Assembly (NCBI GenBank): GCA_023460995.1
Contig: JAEWOE010000006.1
Span: forward strand, 372,001-436,000
Direction: 5' to 3'
DNA: 64,000 nucleotides
Source: Bacillota bacterium
Lineage (GTDB): Bacteria > Bacillota_I > Bacilli_A > RF39 > UBA660
Within the stretch, counting starts at the first letter, position 1; every line of letters begins with the position of its first letter. The notes beneath the pieces were generated by a model that saw only the letters and a list, made by a program, of their open reading frames with translations, did not search any database and was not told the origin of the DNA. This document shows positions 58,377-64,000 of this stretch, one piece after another. A program made the position numbers and the translations under genes.

Positions 58377-60725
58377 ATGAGTAAAAAGAGGGGATTTACA
58401 TTAGTTGAATTACTTGCGGTTGTAATAATACTTGGTATTATCAGTATTATTATATATCCAGTACTTAATAAAATATTAAAAGATAATAGAAAAAAAGCTT
58501 TTGAAGCTAGTTTGGATTCAGTAGTTAGGGCAGCTGAATTATATAAAACAGATAATAATAACAATTTAGATATCATCGATTATGATGATGGAATAATAGA
58601 TATAAGTAATCTTGGTAAGTGGAAAACTGGAACTATATCTGATGGAGTAGATACAGATGGCTCAACAAAAATATATCTTGCTGGATTTTATGATGGAGAA
58701 TTCTGTGCGACTGGATTTAGTGGTAATTTTACAATTGTTGAGGGCAAATGTGAGGTTATTCCGCAACTTTGCTTTATTATGGATAATAACACAATAACAG
58801 ATTATGGATTTGAGTATAGTTCTTGTCCTTTAGATATTGCAATACCAACTAAAGTATATGATGAAGATGTATTATATATAGGTGATGGTGCTTTTTCTAA
58901 TTCATCTATTTCATCTGTAATTATCCCAAGTAGTATAAAGGAAATTGGTGATGGTGCTTTTTCAAAAACACTGCTTACTTCTTTAGATTTAACTAATGCT
59001 ACTTCATTAGAAAAAATAGGTGAAAAGGCATTTGATGGTACTTACTTGGGCACATTAGATTTTAGTAATTTATTAAGTTTAAAAGAAATTGGTGAAGGAG
59101 CATTCTTAGAATCCGGTATATTAGGAACAATTAATTTATCAAAATCAGCAAGTTTAACTAAAATTTTGCCTACTGCTTTTGCCGGTAATCAAATAACAAC
59201 ACTGAACTTAAGTAATCTTAGTAATTTAGAAAGTATAGGTCAATATGCATTTAGTGAAAATCATATTGTAGGAAACTTATTATTAACTAATTTGACAAAA
59301 TTGGCAGCAATTGAAAATAATGCTTTTGATGTTAATGAAATATCAAGTATAAATTTATCTGGTACAAATATGCTTGCTAGTATTGGTAATGATGCTTTCT
59401 ATAGTAATAATATTACTAGTATATCTGTTGATCCAACAAATAATATAACAAGCATCGGAGAATATGCCCTTGCCAATAATTCTCTAAGTAGTTTTGATTT
59501 ATCATCATTTCCAAATTTAAATAGCATAGGTTTAGGAGTTGTCAACGATAACCAACTCCCTAATAATCAGGCGTTTATATTTTATAAAAACGGTTCACTA
59601 GATACTAGTAAGTTAATATCATATGGTGGACAAAATAGAAGTAATGTAGTTATACCAAGCACGGTTGTATCTATAATGGATAGAGTTTTTGAGAATCAAG
59701 GCATAACGGCAGTTGATTTTACTTTAGCTACTAGTTTAAATACAATTGGTAATTATGCATTTTATAGTAATGGTTTTAGTGCCATTACATTGCCGAATAC
59801 AGTAACTACAATAGGAGAATATGCCTTTTCTAGCAACTATAGTTTAACATCAATATCTTTGCCAAATTCTATAAGTAGTATTGGTGAATATGCATTTAGT
59901 TATTGTAAATTAGGTAATGTAACTATACCATCTAGTTTAGTTAATATAACTAATTTCGCATTTTCTGATTCAGGAATTACTAATTTAACATTAAGTAATG
60001 GCATTCAAACAATAGGAAATGGTGCTTTTGGAAATAATACAACTTTAACATCAGTGACTTTTCCAAATACACTAACTGCTGTAGGACAGTATGCGTTTAA
60101 AAATGCAAAACTTGGAGTTATAACCTTACCAAGTAGTTTAGTTAGTATAAATGATTATGCTTTCTATAACTCTGGTATAACTAGTTTGACATTAAGTAAT
60201 GGCATTCAAACAATAGGAAGTAATGCTTTTAAAAATAATACAACTTTAACATCAGTGACTTTTCCAAATACACTAACAAATGTTGGACAGTACGCATTTG
60301 AAAATGCAAAACTTGGTGTTGTAACACTACCATCTAGTTTATCAACTATTAATAGCTATGCATTTTATTACGCAGGTATTACATATTTAACAATAAGTGT
60401 AGGAACAACAAAAATCGAATCCTATGCATTTAATGGCAACTCTATGCTAACAGCAATTGTATTACCATCAGGACTAACAACTATAGATGATAGTGCATTT
60501 AGATACTGTAAACTGACATCTGTCACAATACCTAGTACAGTTACAAGCATTGCTCTTTATGCATTCTATAAGTATGGATCTTCATCCAATCCATCTTTAA
60601 CATCAATAGTTAATAAATCAGCAACTACATTCAATTGGTATAATATTTTAAATGTAGGAACTTCAGCAACTTGTACATTTGCGGGAGCAGGTACCTGTGG
60701 AACAGTTACAATTACAACAAGTTAA
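58377..60725 (+). CDS. type IV pseudopilin N-terminus fused to BspA-type leucine-rich repeats (second copy)
   Basis: About 782 aa. ATG 58377 gives leader MSKKRG then FTLVELLAVVIILGIISIIIYP. ATG 58356 would sit at the transcription start. Residues 30-125 are a pseudopilin-like part with Cys; about 150-760 are some twenty LRR_5/BspA repeats (IPSSIKEIGDGAFS type). A block of about 67 residues near 535-670 is repeated almost exactly (59988 onward and 60189 onward, offset 201 bp). Together with the 27977 gene it defines a family of pilin-anchored repeat adhesins in this genome. No pilus gene is adjacent. Confidence 0.85.
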   Translation: MSKKRGFTLVELLAVVIILGIISIIIYPVLNKILKDNRKKAFEASLDSVVRAAELYKTDNNNNLDIIDYDDGIIDISNLGKWKTGTISDGVDTDGSTKIYLAGFYDGEFCATGFSGNFTIVEGKCEVIPQLCFIMDNNTITDYGFEYSSCPLDIAIPTKVYDEDVLYIGDGAFSNSSISSVIIPSSIKEIGDGAFSKTLLTSLDLTNATSLEKIGEKAFDGTYLGTLDFSNLLSLKEIGEGAFLESGILGTINLSKSASLTKILPTAFAGNQITTLNLSNLSNLESIGQYAFSENHIVGNLLLTNLTKLAAIENNAFDVNEISSINLSGTNMLASIGNDAFYSNNITSISVDPTNNITSIGEYALANNSLSSFDLSSFPNLNSIGLGVVNDNQLPNNQAFIFYKNGSLDTSKLISYGGQNRSNVVIPSTVVSIMDRVFENQGITAVDFTLATSLNTIGNYAFYSNGFSAITLPNTVTTIGEYAFSSNYSLTSISLPNSISSIGEYAFSYCKLGNVTIPSSLVNITNFAFSDSGITNLTLSNGIQTIGNGAFGNNTTLTSVTFPNTLTAVGQYAFKNAKLGVITLPSSLVSINDYAFYNSGITSLTLSNGIQTIGSNAFKNNTTLTSVTFPNTLTNVGQYAFENAKLGVVTLPSSLSTINSYAFYYAGITYLTISVGTTKIESYAFNGNSMLTAIVLPSGLTTIDDSAFRYCKLTSVTIPSTVTSIALYAFYKYGSSSNPSLTSIVNKSATTFNWYNILNVGTSATCTFAGAGTCGTVTITTS
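59985..60330 (+). repeat. 201-bp in-gene tandem repeat
   Basis: The block starting ACATTAAGTAATGGCATTC near 59988 recurs at 60189, with long identical runs such as those beginning AATACAACTTTAACATCAG. Offset 201 bp (67 codons) keeps frame. Recent duplication of LRR units. Confidence 0.8.
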
Positions 60726-60746
60726 GGGGCATCACGCCCTTTTTTA
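60724..60746 (+). terminator. terminator after pseudopilin-LRR gene
   Basis: GGGC / GCCC stem extended by A-T and G-U pairs (60724-60730 with 60736-60742), loop ATCAC, T run. Confidence 0.8.
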
Positions 60747-60775
60747 TTGATAATTAGGCAAAAAAAAGTTATAAT
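60747..60775 (+). promoter_or_regulatory. promoter for dusB
   Basis: TTGATA (60747-60752), 17 bp, TATAAT (60770-60775). Confidence 0.85.
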
Positions 60776-60791
60776 GTATAAAGGTGATTTC

Positions 60792-61775
60792 ATGTTTAAA
60801 ATAAAAGATCTAGAAATAAAAAATAATGTTGTTCTTGCTCCGATGGCAGGAATATGTAATAGTGCTTATAGAACAATAATAAAAGATATGGGCTGTGGTC
60901 TTATTTATGCTGAAATGGTTAGTGATAAAGCTATAGCGTATGGTAGTAAAAAAACAATTGATATGCTTTACATGACTGATTATGAAAGACCAATAGCTCA
61001 ACAAATTTTTGGTAGTGATGAAGAATCGTTTGTTACCAGTGCAAAATACATATATGAGAATATGAAGCCAGATATAATAGATATCAATATGGGGTGTCCT
61101 GTGCCTAAAGTGGCAGTTCGCGCTCAAGCAGGTAGTGCCTTACTAAAAAGTCCAGAAAAAGTAAGGAAAATTGTAGAGGCAGTAGTAAAAGCTGTTCCTG
61201 TACCTGTAACTGTTAAAATAAGAAGCGGTTGGGATGATAAAAGTATAAATGCAGTAGAAATAGCAAAAATAGTAGAAGAAGCGGGTGCTTCAGCAATTAC
61301 TATACATCCTAGAACTAGGGCTCAAGGTTATAGCGGGAAAGCTAATTGGAATATTATCAAGCAAGTGAAAGAGGCAGTTTCAATTCCTGTAATAGGTAAT
61401 GGTGATATAAAAACATGTTTTGATGCTAAGAGGATGATTGATGAAACTGGTTGTGATGCTGTTATGATAGGTAGAGGAGTGCTTGGAAATCCTTGGCTTA
61501 TTAAGGAATGCGTTGATTATTTAGAAAACGAAAATATACCAAGCAAAATAACGGTTGTGGAAAAAATAGATATGATAAAACATCATATTGAATTACTTAG
61601 AAAAACGAAGAATGACAAACTTGCTTTACTTGAGATAAGAAGTCATGCTACATGGTATTTAAAAGGAATAAACAATAGTAGTTGTTTGCGAAGTGAAATT
61701 TGCCATGCTACAAGCATTGATAGCTTAATTAAAATGTTAGATACATTTTTGGAGGAAAAAAAATATGAATGCTAA
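60792..61775 (+). CDS. dusB: tRNA-dihydrouridine synthase, DusB type
   Basis: About 327 aa from ATG 60792 (AAGGTGA at 60781-60787). The frame opens at 60747 but that is the promoter. FMN-dependent TIM barrel: APMAGICNSAYR, INMGCPVPKV with the catalytic Cys, VTVKIRSGWDD, THIP-type IHPRTRAQGYSG, GNGDI and IGRGVLGNPW. It reduces uridine in tRNA D loops. In Bacilli dusB is often near lysS, as here. Confidence 0.93.
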   Translation: MFKIKDLEIKNNVVLAPMAGICNSAYRTIIKDMGCGLIYAEMVSDKAIAYGSKKTIDMLYMTDYERPIAQQIFGSDEESFVTSAKYIYENMKPDIIDINMGCPVPKVAVRAQAGSALLKSPEKVRKIVEAVVKAVPVPVTVKIRSGWDDKSINAVEIAKIVEEAGASAITIHPRTRAQGYSGKANWNIIKQVKEAVSIPVIGNGDIKTCFDAKRMIDETGCDAVMIGRGVLGNPWLIKECVDYLENENIPSKITVVEKIDMIKHHIELLRKTKNDKLALLEIRSHATWYLKGINNSSCLRSEICHATSIDSLIKMLDTFLEEKKYEC

Positions 61776-62358
61776 TTTTTTCAGAAGATTTTTAGCATAT
61801 TTCATTGATATGGTTATACTAGGAATGATTATTACGCTTTCCCTAATGCTTTTTAGTAATAAAAATAGTGAAAATTTGATAACATTAAATAATGAAGTTA
61901 GAGAAGTTAATGAGCAGTTGTTGGAAAAAGAAATAACTTCAGAAAATTATATTTATAGATATGCTGAACTTAATTATCAAATAGACAAGATGGAAGTAAT
62001 AGATAATATACTAAATAGTTTATATATAATTTTGCTATTTGTCTATGTTCCTTTTATTCTAAAAGGGCAAACTTTAGGTATGAAATTAACAAAAATTAGA
62101 ATAGTAAAAGATGATGGCTTAGAAGCTACTCTTAATGATCACTTGTTTAGAAGCATATTAATATACTCCCTAGGGCATTTATTTATTACCTTAGCAGTAA
62201 TATATGTTTTACCAAGTTTTGTATATTTTACAATATCGTCAAGTTTACTATTTTTAGAGTTTTTACTAGTATTTATAAGTGTTTTTATGATATTATATAG
62301 GCATGACCGAAAAGGAATACATGATATTTTGACAAGGACAAAAGTTATAAAAATATAG
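61765..62358 (+). CDS. RDD-family membrane protein
   Basis: 197 aa. RRFLAYFIDMVIL is the RDD signature (here with R-x-x-A-x-x-ID), followed by a first helix, a long charged coiled segment (45-85), two further hydrophobic segments with GQTLGMKLTKIRIV between, and a final RKGIHDILTRTKVI. RDD proteins are small transport-like or unknown membrane proteins. The gene overlaps dusB by 11 bp and ends 10 bp before lysS. Confidence 0.85.
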   Translation: MNANFFRRFLAYFIDMVILGMIITLSLMLFSNKNSENLITLNNEVREVNEQLLEKEITSENYIYRYAELNYQIDKMEVIDNILNSLYIILLFVYVPFILKGQTLGMKLTKIRIVKDDGLEATLNDHLFRSILIYSLGHLFITLAVIYVLPSFVYFTISSSLLFLEFLLVFISVFMILYRHDRKGIHDILTRTKVIKI

Positions 62359-62368
62359 AGGTGAAAAA

Positions 62369-63850
62369 ATGAGAGAATTTACAGAACAGGAATTAGTTAG
62401 AAGAGAAAAAGCGGCAGCAATAAGAGAATTAGGAATGGATCCATATGGTCAAAGATTTGATAGAACACATTTATCAGAAGAATTAAAAAAAATATATGGT
62501 GAAAAAACTAATGAAGAATTAGAAGAAATGAATATTGCAGTAAAAGTAGCTGGGCGTATTATGACAAAACGTGGTAAAGGAAAAGCCGGTTTTATGCATA
62601 TTCAAGATAAAGAAGGTCAAATTCAAATATATGTAAAAATTGATAATGTCGGTGAAGAAAATTATGAATTATTTAATAAAGCGGATTTAGGAGATATAGT
62701 TGGAATTGAAGGAACTGTATTTATTACTCATACTGGAGAATTATCTGTAAGAGCAAACAAATATGTTCATTTAGTTAAAGCACTAAGACCACTTCCAGAA
62801 AAGTTTCATGGGTTAACTGATATTGAAGAGAGATATCGTCGTCGTTATGTTGATTTAATTATGAATGAAGATTCTAAAAAAATAGCTTTAACTAGACCAA
62901 GAATCATTCGTACAATTCAAAATTATATGGATGCACAAGGATTTACAGAAGTTGAAACTCCAATTCTTCAACCAGTGCTTACTGGCGCTAGTGCAAGACC
63001 ATTTGTTACTCATCATAATGCTTTAGATATGCCATTCTACTTAAGAATTGCATTAGAATTACCTTTGAAAAGACTACTAGTTGGTGGACTTGAAGCGGTA
63101 TATGAAATAGGTAGAGTGTTTAGAAATGAAGGTGTTGACCCACGTCACAATCCTGAATTTACATTAATGGAAGCCTATTTAGCATATTCTGATTTAGAGG
63201 GTATGATGGTTTTAACAGAAGGTATGTTCCAAAAGATTGCTAATGATGTATGTGGCACTCTTGAAATAGAATGGAATAACAAGACTATTAATTTATCTGG
63301 ACCATGGAAAAGACTTCACATGGTAGATGCTATTAAAGAAGCTTGTGGTGTTGACTTTTGGAAAGAAATGTCTTTAGATGAAGCAAAAACATTAGCTAAA
63401 GAACATCATATAGATGTTGAAGCACATTTTACAATTGGACATATCATTAATGCTTTCTTTGAAACATATGTAGAAGAAACATTAATTCAACCTACATTCT
63501 TATATGGACATCCAGTTGATATATCTCCACTTACTAAGAAAAATCCTGAAGATCCAAGATTTGTTGATCGTTTTGAATTATTCATAGATGGTAAAGAATT
63601 TGCAAATGCATATACTGAACTTAATGATCCAATAGATCAATTTGAAAGATTTGAAGAACAATTAAAAGAACGTGATCTTGGTAATGAAGAAGCAAATGAT
63701 ATGGATATGGACTTTATTGAAGCCCTTGAATATGGTATGCCACCAGCAGGAGGTGTAGGATACGGTATAGATCGTATATGCATGCTTATGACAGGTAGTG
63801 CATCAATTAGGGATGTATTAATATTCCCACACATGAAAAGCAAAAATTAG
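62369..63850 (+). CDS. lysS: lysyl-tRNA synthetase, class II
   Basis: 493 aa, normal length. OB fold (VAGRIMTKRGKGKAGFMHI), motif 1 around EVETPILQPVLTGASARPF, motif 2 FRNEGVDPRHNPEF and motif 3 GVGYGIDRICML. It charges tRNA-Lys. It follows dusB and the RDD gene, and ackA comes 9 bp later, so these probably form one transcript. Confidence 0.97.
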   Translation: MREFTEQELVRREKAAAIRELGMDPYGQRFDRTHLSEELKKIYGEKTNEELEEMNIAVKVAGRIMTKRGKGKAGFMHIQDKEGQIQIYVKIDNVGEENYELFNKADLGDIVGIEGTVFITHTGELSVRANKYVHLVKALRPLPEKFHGLTDIEERYRRRYVDLIMNEDSKKIALTRPRIIRTIQNYMDAQGFTEVETPILQPVLTGASARPFVTHHNALDMPFYLRIALELPLKRLLVGGLEAVYEIGRVFRNEGVDPRHNPEFTLMEAYLAYSDLEGMMVLTEGMFQKIANDVCGTLEIEWNNKTINLSGPWKRLHMVDAIKEACGVDFWKEMSLDEAKTLAKEHHIDVEAHFTIGHIINAFFETYVEETLIQPTFLYGHPVDISPLTKKNPEDPRFVDRFELFIDGKEFANAYTELNDPIDQFERFEEQLKERDLGNEEANDMDMDFIEALEYGMPPAGGVGYGIDRICMLMTGSASIRDVLIFPHMKSKN

Positions 63851-63859
63851 GAGGAATTT

Positions 63860-64000
63860 ATGAAAGTATTATCAGTTAATGCAGGTAGTTCGTCATTAAA
63901 ATTTCAAATGTATGAAATGCCAGAAGAAAAAGTTTTAATATCAGGAGTATTTGAAAGAATAGGAATTGATGGAAGTTTTTATACTATAAAAATAAATGGT
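63860..64000 (+). CDS. ackA: acetate kinase, N-terminal part (runs off window)
   Basis: First 47 codons only. MKVLSVNAGSSSLKFQMYEM is the acetate kinase N-terminus with its phosphate-binding NAGSSSLK motif. GGAGG at 63850-63854 sets the start. Acetate kinase makes ATP from acetyl phosphate, indicating acetate-producing fermentation. Confidence 0.93.
   Translation, partial: MKVLSVNAGSSSLKFQMYEMPEEKVLISGVFERIGIDGSFYTIKING

Overview
The window is AT-rich (about 30% GC by eye) chromosomal DNA from a low-GC, spore-forming Firmicute of the Bacilli type. Support comes from PolC, SpoIVA, an LCP protein, T-box leaders, strong AGGAGG ribosome sites, and promoters of the TTGACA/TATAAT and extended -10 type. 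TGA ends several intact genes (gpmI, the phosphodiester glycosidase) and TGG encodes Trp, so the code is standard. The gene content and many unrecognised surface proteins resemble uncultured gut Bacilli (RF39-like lineages); that placement is inference.

Layout. 1-7021: a Tad/Flp-type pilus cluster (CpaB-like, CpaF/TadA ATPase, TadB, TadC, a pilin with its own promoter, two minor-pilin-like paralogues, a CpaE/TadZ-like protein). 7080-18787: directly downstream and on the same strand, a Gram-positive type IV secretion-like set (VirB2-like, VirB6-like, PrgI/VirB3-like, VirB4 split into two ORFs, a SpoIID+CHAP wall hydrolase, a lipoprotein, VirD4-like coupling ATPase) with no relaxase visible. 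18843-37843: mixed chromosomal genes: rhodanese, gpmI, a DUF6273-like surface protein, a phosphodiester glycosidase, polC, a pseudopilin-LRR fusion, polA, an LCP gene broken by an in-frame TGA, a DEAD-box helicase, and an O-antigen-ligase-like protein.

37933-47585 holds the main discovery. spoIVA is cut in two by an 8.18-kb element. The 5' segment supplies residues 1-400 and the 3' segment supplies the last 90. Both junctions carry CTAT(A/G)CACAT. Recombination at the shared CACAT restores one frame of 491 aa, essentially the length of Bacillus subtilis SpoIVA (492 aa). A large serine recombinase lies at the right end, as in the sigK skin element. SpoIVA is a mother-cell protein, so excision in the doomed mother cell would not alter the germ line. 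A good sigma-E-like promoter precedes spoIVA. The element also carries a metallo-beta-lactamase-fold/membrane pair behind a LexA-like box, a possible HUH Rep-like protein, an XRE repressor, a PD-(D/E)XK-like protein, an Apea-like HEPN protein, a small resolvase and a small protein next to the recombinase. It therefore looks plasmid-like and probably carries defence cargo.

47667-49638: a second VirB2-like protein and a zinc-ribbon membrane protein. 49673-56680: one long operon in which an Asn T-box precedes a tRNA-Asn gene, a second Asn T-box follows it, and then come gatC, gatA, gatB, asnS and aspS. 56797-64000: HU, cca, a second pseudopilin-LRR fusion, dusB, an RDD protein, lysS and the start of ackA.
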